This document shows, piece after piece, positions 1-9,000 of a stretch of 64,000 nt of DNA. The stretch lies in assembly GCA_000174895.1 (NCBI GenBank), contig ACOK01000110.1, positions 36,940 to 100,939 of the forward strand, written 5' to 3'. This stretch comes from Ruminococcus flavefaciens FD-1. GTDB lineage: Bacteria; Bacillota; Clostridia; Oscillospirales; Ruminococcaceae. The notes below the pieces were generated by a model. The model worked only from the letters and a program-made list of their open reading frames with translations, was not told where the DNA came from and searched no databases. The translations under genes were made by a program, and so were the position numbers. How positions within the stretch are numbered: position 1 is the first letter of the stretch; each line of letters starts with the position of its first letter.

Positions 1-1807
1 TGAAATCGCTGACTTTTCCTATATAAGCATCTTTGGTATAATTTCCCGTATCAACAGAATCATTGTCATGATAGGTCAAGCCGTTCCATTCAAGTGAACT
101 TACGAATATGCACCATAACTGTTCTGTTTCGCTTATATTATTTGAATTACCGTCCTTCACCCAGTTTACAGGCTGGCCGTGATATGCTGTTTTCGGCACA
201 GTCACCTGTGCGATACATAATGACATTACAGATGCAGCAGGCTGATCATAACCTATAGTGCCTTTCAGAGATATATTGAATTCTTTATCTGACAGATCGA
301 TGTTGGAGAATTCATATCCCACATCTGTTCCTGCCCCCTGATTAACGGAGTTGATAAGCAGTACATTTTCATCGAAAAAGCTGTCGCTGTATTTTTTTTG
401 ATAGCTGTCGATACTTTTCTGCGGTGCGACTGTTGCGATATATTCCTTTAATTCGTCAGTATTAGTGATAACTGCTGATTTGCCGTTACCCATGCATATA
501 TCATATACTCCTGAAGGAAGATCGTCCATATACCAGTCTATAGTTTGGGTGTAATATATATCAGCAGCATCATTCAGACCGAGCAGTTTCTTCTGGATAG
601 CAAGAGCGTCTCCGCTTGTAATACCATTTCCGTCAGCATCTGCATTCTTTTTACCCTGTTCGGTAAGCTTGTACTTTGAAGGATTGGCAATGGTCTGCAT
701 GATCAGAACTGCATCTGAAATATCAACATCTCCGCTTACATTAGCGTCACCGTATAATACACTGTCAGTATTGGTAATACCTGCATTTGAAGTCATAGCG
801 GTTACTAAGACGCTGTTCTCATCTATGCCGTACAGATACATAAATAAGTTTATCTTCCTTTGATATTCGTCTCCGAACGGATCAAGTATCACCCAGACCA
901 TATCCTTGCTCTTGTGAGGAGCAATCTTTGTGTAACCGTTTATGCCCTGCTGATTTATGAAATCATCGAGTGCCATACGGATATCCTCAAGCTCGGTGGG
1001 AGCAGTTTCAGGCGGATCAACCTCAAAGTCGGGAAGCGTGTATTCAAGTCTTTCTGCACGGTAGCCCTTTTCGGCAACAAATGATTTTATCATTTCGATA
1101 TCCTCTTTCTCCACGCAGACAACCGTGATAACATCGCCTGAGTAAGTATATCCCCTGATATTGTTTTCCTCCATGAACTGAGCTACATCACCCTGTATAT
1201 TCATAAGGCTTTCTTCGCCTGCGCAGAGCCTGATCCCTTTGTCAGGTCCCAGAGGTGTGATATCGGTATAGAAAGCGCCTTTGCCCTCGGTTTCAATGAA
1301 ATTCTTCACTGTCTGTACATCACTGTCGCTCATAACATCAACGATGATCTTTTCGCTTTCTTTAAATCCGTCGGTATACACCTTACCGCTGATATTATTT
1401 TCATTCATGAAGGCTTTTACTTTTGATTTAAAGCTGTCGATATAATTGGGTTTAAGGATGACAAATCCTTTTGTTCGCCCCGTTGTCGTGTCGATAACAG
1501 TATTCAGATAAGGAATATCGTTTTGTATCAGGTATTCCTCTGTTTTTTTCATCTCTTCATCCTGGTCGGCATAAAACAGCACGTGGAGACAGTCTTTGCC
1601 TTCGGAAATGGGAGCGATATATGTCTGAGCGCTGATGTGGTTTTCATTCATAAAGGCTTCTATGTCCGATCTTATGCTGTCAAGATAATCTGTCCGAACT
1701 GCGGATGTCTGTGTTTCTGCGGCAGCTGTCACCGCCATATTCGGAACAAAAACAGTCCCTGCACACATCAGAGCTGTAATAGCTGCGATAAATCTTCTTT
1801 TTTTCAT
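1..1807 (-). CDS. Secreted protein with internal dockerin and four N-terminal repeats (3' end off the window)
   Basis: Translated from ATG 1807 leftwards, the frame stays open to the window edge (about 602 codons visible), so the C-terminus is missing. Residues 1-30 form a signal peptide (KKRR, hydrophobic core, VTAAA). Residues about 40-340 hold four imperfect repeats of 73-81 residues, each starting with FMNEN-IS or a relative (residues 52, 133, 211, 283); I do not recognise them. Residues 350-411 are a type I dockerin: first Ca-loop GDANVSGDVDISDAVLIM, second DADGNGITSGDALAIQ. At least 190 residues follow, so the dockerin is internal rather than C-terminal as is common. The protein should be exported and plugged into a cellulosomal cohesin, probably on ScaA or ScaB. 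It begins 5 nt after the anti-sigma stop, so it is the third gene of a sigma/anti-sigma/target operon. Export and dockerin are secure; the function is unknown. Confidence 0.85.
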   Translation of the reverse strand, partial: MKKRRFIAAITALMCAGTVFVPNMAVTAAAETQTSAVRTDYLDSIRSDIEAFMNENHISAQTYIAPISEGKDCLHVLFYADQDEEMKKTEEYLIQNDIPYLNTVIDTTTGRTKGFVILKPNYIDSFKSKVKAFMNENNISGKVYTDGFKESEKIIVDVMSDSDVQTVKNFIETEGKGAFYTDITPLGPDKGIRLCAGEESLMNIQGDVAQFMEENNIRGYTYSGDVITVVCVEKEDIEMIKSFVAEKGYRAERLEYTLPDFEVDPPETAPTELEDIRMALDDFINQQGINGYTKIAPHKSKDMVWVILDPFGDEYQRKINLFMYLYGIDENSVLVTAMTSNAGITNTDSVLYGDANVSGDVDISDAVLIMQTIANPSKYKLTEQGKKNADADGNGITSGDALAIQKKLLGLNDAADIYYTQTIDWYMDDLPSGVYDICMGNGKSAVITNTDELKEYIATVAPQKSIDSYQKKYSDSFFDENVLLINSVNQGAGTDVGYEFSNIDLSDKEFNISLKGTIGYDQPAASVMSLCIAQVTVPKTAYHGQPVNWVKDGNSNNISETEQLWCIFVSSLEWNGLTYHDNDSVDTGNYTKDAYIGKVSDF

Positions 1808-1812
1808 AAAAT

Positions 1813-2691
1813 TCACTCCTTTTCGATAACGTAAAAATAATACTTGTCACTGTCCTCAAACCTGATCGCTATAGCTTCGCTTTCGGGATAGTCCTTTAAT
1901 CTGTACGCTTTTGCCTTGCAGTTGTGTTCGGTTTCATTGTCATAGCCTGTCATTTCTATCTCGTCAATATAATCTCCCAGCATATCTTCGGGAACTTCCT
2001 TTTCTGCCGAGATATATTTTTTGTCCTCGATGACAGCTTCCGTGTACTGCTTTTCAACGGGGAGATCCTCCCAGCTGACGGATGCAGGTGTGACATTCAC
2101 CTGAGTTTCATTTGTTGACGGATGATCATGACTTGCTCCTGTAACACTTTGCTCAGAAGTATCATTATGTGAGCCTGTTTCACTTGTTGGTGCAAAGGTC
2201 ACAACAGCTTTCGTTTTTGTAACTTCCGTTACAGTAATCCTTGTCTGTGATGTTGCAGCAGGTCTTGTCCTTGCGTCATTGGTATCATCCGTTCTTTCGG
2301 CTGATACTTCTGTATCTGCTCCATCATTTTCTTCGGCTATCTCTGTTGTTACTGCGGAAGTAACAGATGTATTTTCACGGACGGATGTATATGTTTTGCT
2401 TTCAGTTGTTCTTTCGGCTTTGCCGGATGTAGTCTTAGCGGCGGCTGTATGTGATGCGGGAGATGTGGTAGTGATCTCCGATACCGATGTATCCTCTGCC
2501 AGCGAAATATCTGGACGCTTATTTCTTTCGGGGGCAATATGCCTTACTCCGAGAAATATTCCGCCCATCACGCAGGCAGCCGCAGCAGCGGTAACAGCTT
2601 TTCTCGCCATAATTATTCTCTTTTTTCTTTTATCGATCAAGGCATCCCGTATCTGAAATACAGAGTCTGCCATTTCTTTAGAAGTCTTCAT
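1813..2691 (-). CDS. Membrane anti-sigma factor partner of the adjacent ECF sigma factor
   Basis: 292 residues. A cytoplasmic N-terminus of only about 28 residues ends in KRKKR, followed by one membrane segment (residues 31-49, Ala-rich then GGIFLGV). Residues 55-205 are a Ser/Thr/Glu-rich, low-complexity stalk typical of a wall-spanning linker. A small folded C-terminal domain (about 210-292, ending YYFYVIEKE) lies outside the cell. The start overlaps the 3' end of the sigma gene by 14 nt, the usual coupling of sigma and anti-sigma. By analogy with RsgI-type regulators of clostridial cellulosomes, the outer domain may sense a ligand and release the sigma factor, but I see no carbohydrate-binding module, so that is inference. 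The role follows from topology and gene order, not from a recognised domain. Confidence 0.7.
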   Translation of the reverse strand: MKTSKEMADSVFQIRDALIDKRKKRIIMARKAVTAAAAACVMGGIFLGVRHIAPERNKRPDISLAEDTSVSEITTTSPASHTAAAKTTSGKAERTTESKTYTSVRENTSVTSAVTTEIAEENDGADTEVSAERTDDTNDARTRPAATSQTRITVTEVTKTKAVVTFAPTSETGSHNDTSEQSVTGASHDHPSTNETQVNVTPASVSWEDLPVEKQYTEAVIEDKKYISAEKEVPEDMLGDYIDEIEMTGYDNETEHNCKAKAYRLKDYPESEAIAIRFEDSDKYYFYVIEKE

Positions 2692-3235
2692 ATTGAAAAC
2701 CTGCCTTTTCCAGTATGGATTTTAATGACTTTTTGCTTCTGTAAACCAGATCACCGATCTGACGCTTTGATCTGTGCATGATACTTGCTATCTCCTCTGT
2801 ATCGAGGTCTTCAAAGTACATAAGGTACAGCACCTGAAAATAGTCGGGATTCAGCTTTTTCATAGCTTCATGAAGATCAATATTCCGCTGTGTTTTCAGG
2901 TATTCCTTTTCCAGATCCGTACCGTCGGAAAGCGTTATATGATCTTCTATCGGCTGATCAGACATTCTCGATCTGTAGCGCTTCACATAATTGTAGGCTA
3001 TATTTCTTGCTATGGTAAAAAGCCATGTCTTGAACGAAGCTTTCGGATCAAACTTAGGTTTTTTCACAGCGATCTTCACGAATGTCTCCTGCACGATATC
3101 CTCTGTTTCAGAAATATCCTTCGCTATACCGCAGATATAAAGCGTTAGTCCATTATAGTAGATATCAATGATCTCTCTCAGTCCATTATCATCACCATCA
3201 AGGAAACGGCGGTAGCGATCCGCATCGTTGCCCAT
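2678..3235 (-). CDS. ECF-type RNA polymerase sigma-70 factor
   Basis: 185 residues, normal for ECF sigma factors. Region 2 is visible around residues 25-90 (ETEDIVQETFVKI, then FKTWLFTIARNIAYNYVKR) and region 4 around 120-175 (LNPDYFQVLYLMYFEDLDTE, then a helix-turn-helix EEIASIMHRSKRQIGDLVYR). The start ATG has a strong Shine-Dalgarno, AAGGAGGT, about 5 nt upstream. First gene of an operon with the anti-sigma and the dockerin protein. Its target promoters cannot be read from the window; the likely operon promoter at 3337-3365 looks like the housekeeping class, so autoregulation is not evident. Confidence 0.9.
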   Translation of the reverse strand: MGNDADRYRRFLDGDDNGLREIIDIYYNGLTLYICGIAKDISETEDIVQETFVKIAVKKPKFDPKASFKTWLFTIARNIAYNYVKRYRSRMSDQPIEDHITLSDGTDLEKEYLKTQRNIDLHEAMKKLNPDYFQVLYLMYFEDLDTEEIASIMHRSKRQIGDLVYRSKKSLKSILEKAGFQYEDF

Positions 3236-3336
3236 TGATTACCTCCTTGTTGAATGCAAATTTGCTTTCTGTATATTAAACACAGCAAGACGTGATTTTT
3301 CGCACCCACAAAAAAATTTTTTCAGCTTTGTTAGTA

Positions 3337-3365
3337 ATTATAGCAGATATTCTTTTCGGTTACAA
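3337..3365 (-). promoter_or_regulatory. Sigma-A-type promoter of the sigma/anti-sigma/dockerin operon
   Basis: Read on the minus strand: TTGTAA (3360-3365), 17-nt spacer, TATAAT (3337-3342), about 100 nt before the sigma-factor ATG. The -35 box lies 5 bp from the edge of the fold-back element at 3370-3547. Called by eye. Confidence 0.5.
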
Positions 3366-3369
3366 GATG

Positions 3370-3547
3370 TAAGGCAACACCGCACAAAACTTGTGCTGAA
3401 TATGCGCCGACAGATTTTTCGTCAGATTGTATAGAAATTCCGCAGGCATACTGACGTATGTCAAGGGATTTCTGTGCAAGATGACGGAAAATATGTCCGC
3501 AGATTAAGTGCAAAGCCGTCAGGCGGGCTTTGTGCGGTGTTGCCTTA
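3370..3547. mobile_element. MITE-like fold-back element with perfect 19-bp terminal inverted repeats
   Basis: The left end TAAGGCAACACCGCACAAA (3370-3388) is an exact reverse complement of the right end TTTGTGCGGTGTTGCCTTA (3529-3547). The inner parts are imperfectly complementary for a further 30-35 nt per arm, so the 178-bp unit could fold into one long hairpin. There is no transposase and I see no clear target-site duplication. It fills the space between the divergent sigma operon and the HD-GYP operon. An open frame across it (minus strand, 3331-3597) has no family resemblance. Confidence 0.65.
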
Positions 3548-3735
3548 ATATGTAAACACGGGGGACAGTTTCGGTTGAAAAAGCAGCGTTTGAGCAATAA
3601 TATAACAAATTAAAAATAGTGACATTCATATTTAATATAAGAAATATAATTCCTCGGCATTTTAAATTATCGATGGCTATATTAAATGCTGGAATTTGTA
3701 GAAGAATACAAAAAATATTTTAACCAGTGTTGTCA

Positions 3736-3764
3736 TAGACAAATGATTCGATCTGTGGTAAAAT
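3736..3764 (+). promoter_or_regulatory. Promoter of the PAS-HD-GYP / RsbV / RsbW operon
   Basis: TAGACA (3736-3741), 17-nt spacer, TAAAAT (3759-3764), with TGG just before the -10 box (extended -10). The leader then holds a small hairpin (GCAGG-TTTTGG-CCTGC, about 3797-3812) and a short reading frame at 3852-3875. Confidence 0.5.
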
Positions 3765-3851
3765 AAATATATGTAATGTATATAAAGAGAGAATGCGGCA
3801 GGTTTTGGCCTGCAGAGAATGATTATATTTATTTAGGGAGGGGATTGCTCC

Positions 3852-3875
3852 ATGCCTTTCACAGGATCGGTATGA
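3852..3875 (+). CDS. Possible 7-codon leader peptide MPFTGSV
   Basis: The strongest Shine-Dalgarno of this leader (TTAGGGAGGGG, 3834-3844) is followed after about 7 nt by ATG 3852, a seven-codon frame and TGA. The TGA overlaps ATG 3872 (ATGA), which is in frame with the PAS-HD-GYP gene, so the arrangement would allow translational coupling. It may equally be chance. Confidence 0.3.
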   Translation: MPFTGSV

Positions 3876-3898
3876 GGGCAGCGGTTCAGGAGAATACA

Positions 3899-5191
3899 AT
3901 GGATAAGAACGAGAGAAACATATTTGAAAGCATCGTCAGCGATATGTCAGACGGTGTTTTCGTAATTGGATTTGACGGAAAAATAAGTCTCTGCAATAAA
4001 GCGGCCGCTGATGCGCTGAATACTGATAATAATGCGCTTATCGGAAAAAGCGTGGCGATGCTGATGGATGAGTTTGAAGAAAACGACGAATTCTTTGAAC
4101 TCCTTCTTGATGCCGTTTACACGAGAAGCAAGGTCATCAAGACCGTACCGTTCCGTACTGACGGTCAGATGAGATATCTGAGGGTCACGACTTCTTTCCT
4201 CATCAAGGAAAGTGAAAAAATAGCGCTTATGGCTGTTATCAGCGATAACACCGACCCTGTCGAGCTTTTCATACGCAACAAGAGGCTGGCAAATCAGGTC
4301 ATCGGGCTGATGAATTCCTTTGTGGAGGTCATGGTCACCGAGACAGAGGAGAGGTCAGCTTACAACGCCGACCATACCAAAAATATGGTAAGATTCGCCA
4401 CTCGCTATCTGGAATGGCTGAACAGGCAGGGCAGACTTACGGAGTTTACCATGGAGAATACTGCTCCGTTCATAATGAGTATCTGGCTGCACGACATCGG
4501 AAAACTGCTGATACCTCCTGAGATAATGGATAAGCCTACACGTCTCGGCGAATGTATGAAGGACGTTTCGCACCGTATAGAGATCACAAAGCTGATGCTG
4601 AAAATGGAAATGATGAGCTGCCCCGATGAAAAGGAACAGCTTCAGGCAAGGCTTGAGGAGATATCCGAAGCAAATGATCTCATAACAGAGTGCAATACCA
4701 TCGGCTTCCTCGATGATAAGAGGAGAGAAAGACTGAAAAAAATATCGGAGCTGAAATGCATCACGGCTGAGGGGGAGGAGATACCCATATTCACGGAGTA
4801 TGAGCTGGAATCCATTACCGTGGTGAAAGGAACTCTCACGAAAAATGAGCGTAAAGTCGTGGAATCGCACGTTAACTTTACCCGTGATCTGCTGGCTAAA
4901 ATGGAATTCAGAGGCGATTACAGAAACGTCCCCATGTGGGCGGCGGGACACCATGAAATGCTGGACGGCTCAGGTTATCCTGACGGGATATCGGGCGCAG
5001 ATATACCGTGGGAGACAAGGCTGCTCACGATCATAGATATATATGAAGCTCTCACAGCCAAGGACAGACCGTACAAGCCGCCCGTTTCTTCTGAGAAGGC
5101 CTTTGCTATCCTGCGTGAGATGAGCGATAACGGAAAGCTTGACAGAGATATACTTGCCAGCTTCTGCGAAAGCGATGCGTGGCGTGACTGA
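3899..5191 (+). CDS. PAS-HD-GYP protein, predicted c-di-GMP phosphodiesterase
   Basis: 430 residues from ATG 3899 (AGGAGA 5 nt upstream); an in-frame ATG at 3872 is an alternative, and earlier ones lack a ribosome site. Residues about 5-125 form a PAS sensor (ERNIFESIVSDMSDGVFVI, GFDGKISLCNKAA). The C-terminal half is an HD-GYP domain: an early metal-ligand His (NADHTKNM), LHDIGKLLIPPEI (about residue 197), then HHEMLDGSGYP (about 351) and a DIYEALTAKDRPY tail. About 120 residues rich in Glu/Lys separate HD from GYP, longer than the typical domain. No transmembrane segment, so cytoplasmic. Family role: hydrolysis of c-di-GMP. The RsbV- and RsbW-like genes follow directly in the same operon, suggesting a link to partner switching. 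Catalytic residues look intact; the PAS ligand is unknown. Confidence 0.88.
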   Translation: MDKNERNIFESIVSDMSDGVFVIGFDGKISLCNKAAADALNTDNNALIGKSVAMLMDEFEENDEFFELLLDAVYTRSKVIKTVPFRTDGQMRYLRVTTSFLIKESEKIALMAVISDNTDPVELFIRNKRLANQVIGLMNSFVEVMVTETEERSAYNADHTKNMVRFATRYLEWLNRQGRLTEFTMENTAPFIMSIWLHDIGKLLIPPEIMDKPTRLGECMKDVSHRIEITKLMLKMEMMSCPDEKEQLQARLEEISEANDLITECNTIGFLDDKRRERLKKISELKCITAEGEEIPIFTEYELESITVVKGTLTKNERKVVESHVNFTRDLLAKMEFRGDYRNVPMWAAGHHEMLDGSGYPDGISGADIPWETRLLTIIDIYEALTAKDRPYKPPVSSEKAFAILREMSDNGKLDRDILASFCESDAWRD

Positions 5192-5213
5192 TCAAAGAGA
5201 AAGGATAATTAAC

Positions 5214-5510
5214 ATGGATATTAAAATGAATTCAGCTTCAGAAACTCTTACCCTTGAGATCAAAGGCAGGATCGATACAAAATCCGCTCCTCAGCTTGAA
5301 GAAATAATCGGCAGTTCCCTTGATGGAGTCAGGCTCCTTGTAATGGATTTTGAAGGCGTGGAATATGTTTCTTCCGCCGGTCTGAGAGTTCTTCTCATTG
5401 CGCAGAAGGCTATGAACAGACAGGGCGATATGAAAGTCAGAAATGTAAATCCGGATATTATGGAGATATTTGAAGTGACAGGCTTCTCCGATATCCTTAC
5501 GATAGAATAG
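5214..5510 (+). CDS. STAS-domain anti-anti-sigma factor (RsbV/SpoIIAA-like)
   Basis: 98 residues from ATG 5214, chosen over in-frame upstream codons because AGAGAAAGGA precedes it at the right distance; this is the normal STAS length. The motif VEYVSSAGLRVLL carries the serine that the cognate kinase phosphorylates in this family. Starts 22 nt after the PAS-HD-GYP stop and 25 nt before the kinase gene. Family role: in its unphosphorylated form it binds the anti-sigma kinase and frees the partner. No alternative sigma factor of the SigB/SigF class is in the window, so the final target is open. Confidence 0.88.
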   Translation: MDIKMNSASETLTLEIKGRIDTKSAPQLEEIIGSSLDGVRLLVMDFEGVEYVSSAGLRVLLIAQKAMNRQGDMKVRNVNPDIMEIFEVTGFSDILTIE

Positions 5511-5535
5511 TGCGTTTCCCGAAAGGAAGGTATGT

Positions 5536-5946
5536 ATGAAAGAACTGGATATCGAAGCTGTTGTTGACAATCTCAGTCAGGTACTGGAGTTTGTGGACGA
5601 ACAGCTTGAAAGTACAGGTTGTTCTATGAAGATCCTCATGCAGATAGATATTGCTGTTGAGGAGATATTCGTCAATATCGCAAGGTATGCTTATGACCCT
5701 GCTACAGGACCGGCTAAACTGAGGGTAGAGGTAAAGCCCGATGGTTCTGCGGTCACTATCACCTTCATCGACCACGGTGTTCCCTATGATCCGCTGGCAA
5801 AGGCTGATCCTGATACTACTCTCTCAGCAGATGAGCGTCAGGTAGGCGGTCTGGGAATTTTCCTGGTAAAGAAAAGTATGGATGACATAAAATATGAGTA
5901 TATAGACGGAAGCAACATTCTTACTATTATAAAAGGGCTGTCATAA
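5536..5946 (+). CDS. RsbW-like anti-sigma serine kinase (HATPase)
   Basis: 136 residues, the usual size. The GHKL ATPase N-box is visible (DIAVEEIFVNIARYAY), followed by the G1 box (VTITFIDHGVPYDP) and the G2 box (VGGLGIFLVKKSMD). Good ribosome site (GAAAGGAAGG). Family role: phosphorylates the partner STAS protein on serine and sequesters a target protein. It pairs with the STAS gene just upstream, and a propeller-HD-GYP receptor starts 57 nt downstream, so the four genes 3899-9084 are probably co-transcribed. Confidence 0.88.
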   Translation: MKELDIEAVVDNLSQVLEFVDEQLESTGCSMKILMQIDIAVEEIFVNIARYAYDPATGPAKLRVEVKPDGSAVTITFIDHGVPYDPLAKADPDTTLSADERQVGGLGIFLVKKSMDDIKYEYIDGSNILTIIKGLS

Positions 5947-6003
5947 AAAAATAAAGACAGATCTGTTATTTTCGTCATGAGTATGAAGAAGGATTGTTAG
6001 AAA

Positions 6004-9000
6004 ATGAATATTAAAGGTTCTGGACGGTATCGTGGCAGGATAACGGCTTCGTTGACCGCTATGGCTCTGGTCTGTACGGGCGTATCAGGTCAGATCACAG
6101 CTTCGGCGGAAAAAGATGCCGTACTTGCTGTTGATCCGTCAGGAAAGGAAAAAAGCTATTCGGCTGTTCTTTATGATAATACCAACGGTCTCCCCACATC
6201 CGAGGCCAATGATATCATTGAGACGCCCGATGGCTTTTTATGGATGGGAAGCTACAGCGGACTTGTCCGCTATGACGGAAACAGCTTTGAACGAGTTGAT
6301 TCCACTACAGGCGTTACCAGCGTTGTCGATCTTTTTGTGGACAGCAAAGAGCGCCTGTGGATCGGCACAAATGACAGCGGTGCCGTTGTGATGGAGAACG
6401 GCAGATACGTGAGATTCAGCAAGTCTGACGGCCTGAGATCACTGTCTGTACGCAGCATTACCGAGGACAGCAGAGGAAATATCTATCTTGCGACTACAAG
6501 AGGAGTTGTGCTGGTGGATAAAGATTTGCAGGTGCAGGCTGTCGATTATCCTGAGCTGGATGATGAGTACATAAGGTCTGTTGATACGGGTGCTGACGAT
6601 GTGGTCTACGGCGTAACTATCGAAGGCGATGTTTTCACCATGAAAAACGGCAGTGTCACCGATTTCCGCACTTCAGAGGAACTGGGGATCGATGACATTT
6701 ATTCGATCATGCCTGACCCTGATGCTCCCGGATATTTGTATATCGGAAACAAGCATTCCGAGATATATTACGGCTCTATAGAAAGCGGATTCAGCAGTGA
6801 TGATGTCACGGATGTTTCTCCGCTGAGCTATATCAACTATATGGATATGATCGACGGCGACCTGTGGGTATGTGCTGACAATGGTATAGGCTACATAAAC
6901 AGCGAAAACGGCAGCGTAAGGCAGATAGAAAATATCCCCATGAATACCTCCGTTGACAGTATGACTACGGACTATCAGGGAAATCTCTGGTTCGTTTCGT
7001 CCAATCAGGGCGTTATGAAGATAGTCCCCAATCAGTTCAACGATATCTATGAGAAGTACGGGCTTACAAGGGAAGTGGTGTACACCACCTGTATGTACGA
7101 AGACAAGCTTTTCATAGGCACCAAAAACAGCGGCCTTACTGTTCTGGACGGAAACGGCATCGTTAAAAAAATGCCGCTGAAAAGCTCGGTTTCGGCATCG
7201 GGAGAGAAATTCGATGACACCGACCTTATCTCCATGCTGAAGGATGTGAGGATACGCTCGATCATCCGTGACAGCAGGAACAGACTGTGGATATCCACTT
7301 ACGGCGAAAATGCGCTGATACGCTATGACAACGGCGATGTTGTCAAGTTCACCACAGCTGACGGGCTCCCCTCAGAGCGTATCAAGGCTGTGTATGAATG
7401 TGATGACGGAACTGTTTTTGTGGCTTCAACAGGCGGCGCATCGGTGATCAGGGATGATAAAGTGGAGAAGGTCTATGACGAGAGCGCCGGAATTGACAAT
7501 ACCGAAGTGCTCACAGTCTGTGAGGGATTCAGCAATGACATGATAATCGGTTCTGACGGCGACGGAATGTACGTTGTCAGCGGCGATTCGGTGCGCCATC
7601 TCGGCATTGATTCGGGACTTGGCTCGGAAGTGGTCATGAGAGTGAAAAAGGATATCAGCAGGGATATCCTGTGGATTGTGACCAGCAACTCCATAGCATA
7701 TATGGATAAGGATTACAAAATTACGACGATAAAGAAATTTCCTTACTCCAACAATTTCGACCTCTACGAAAACAGCAGGGGAGATATGTGGATACTCAGC
7801 AGCAACGGACTCTATGTAGTACCTGTTGAGCAGATGCTCGCAAACGGCGATATAAAGCCTGTTTACTACGGCAGAGACAACGGTCTGTCATGCATAACCA
7901 CTTCCAATTCATACAGTGAACTCACAGCGGACGGCGACCTCTACATCGCAGGCACTACGGGCGTTGTAAAGGCGAATATCGAGAAGCCGCTGGAGGATGT
8001 TGAGGATATCAAGCTTTCCATCCCTTATCTGGAATCGGACGGTGAGATAATCTACCCCGATGATAACGGAGTTTTCCATGTGCCGTCGGATTCTATGAAG
8101 CTGACGGTCAACAGCTTTGTCTACAACTATTCACTGGTGAATCCGCAGGTCACCTATCAGCTTGAAGGCTTTGACAGCAGCAGCATGACCATAAAGCGAA
8201 GCGACCTCGCTCCCATAGATTACACCAATCTCAACGGCGGAAGCTATCACTTCACTATTCGTATTTCCGATTCGCTGGGAAATAACAGCAACGAGCTTTC
8301 GGTAAGGATAGTCAAGGAGAAGAAGCTTTATGAGCAGATGTGGTTCAGGATAGGCGTACTGCTTCTGCTGGCTGCGCTTATCGCACTTGCGGCTATACTC
8401 TACATCCGCCACAGGACCAAGGTCTTCCTCAAGAAGGAAAAGGAAAACAAAATGCTTATCAGAGAGATGGTCGAGGCTTTCGCTAAGGTCATCGATATGA
8501 AGGACAAGTATACCAACGGCCATTCTACCCGTGTGGCTGAGTATACCGCTATGCTGACCCGTGAGCTTGGCTATGATGAGGAAACAGTGGAGAATTACTA
8601 TAACATTGCTCTCCTCCATGATATCGGAAAAGTCGGCATCCCTCCCGAAGTGCTCAATAAACCCGGAAAGCTGACCGACACAGAGTTCAATGTGATCAAA
8701 TCCCATTCGGCTCTGGGCTATAACGCTCTGAAGGATATCAGTATCATGCCTGAGCTTGCAGTCGGAGCAGGCGCTCATCATGAACGCCCCGACGGAAAAG
8801 GCTATCCTAAGGGCGCAAAAGGTGACGATATCCCCCGTGTTGCTCAGATAATAGCTGTGGCTGATACATTTGATGCCATGTACTCCGACCGTCCTTACCG
8901 TAAGCGAATGAAATTCGACAAGGCAGTTTCCATCGTCAGGGAGGCTCGTGGCACTCAGCTGATGGAAGATGTCGTGGACGCTTTCCTGAGGCTGGTGGAG

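Noticed and set aside
3331..3597. 88-codon minus-strand frame
   Set aside because: It lies across the fold-back element; no family resemblance and no ribosome site.
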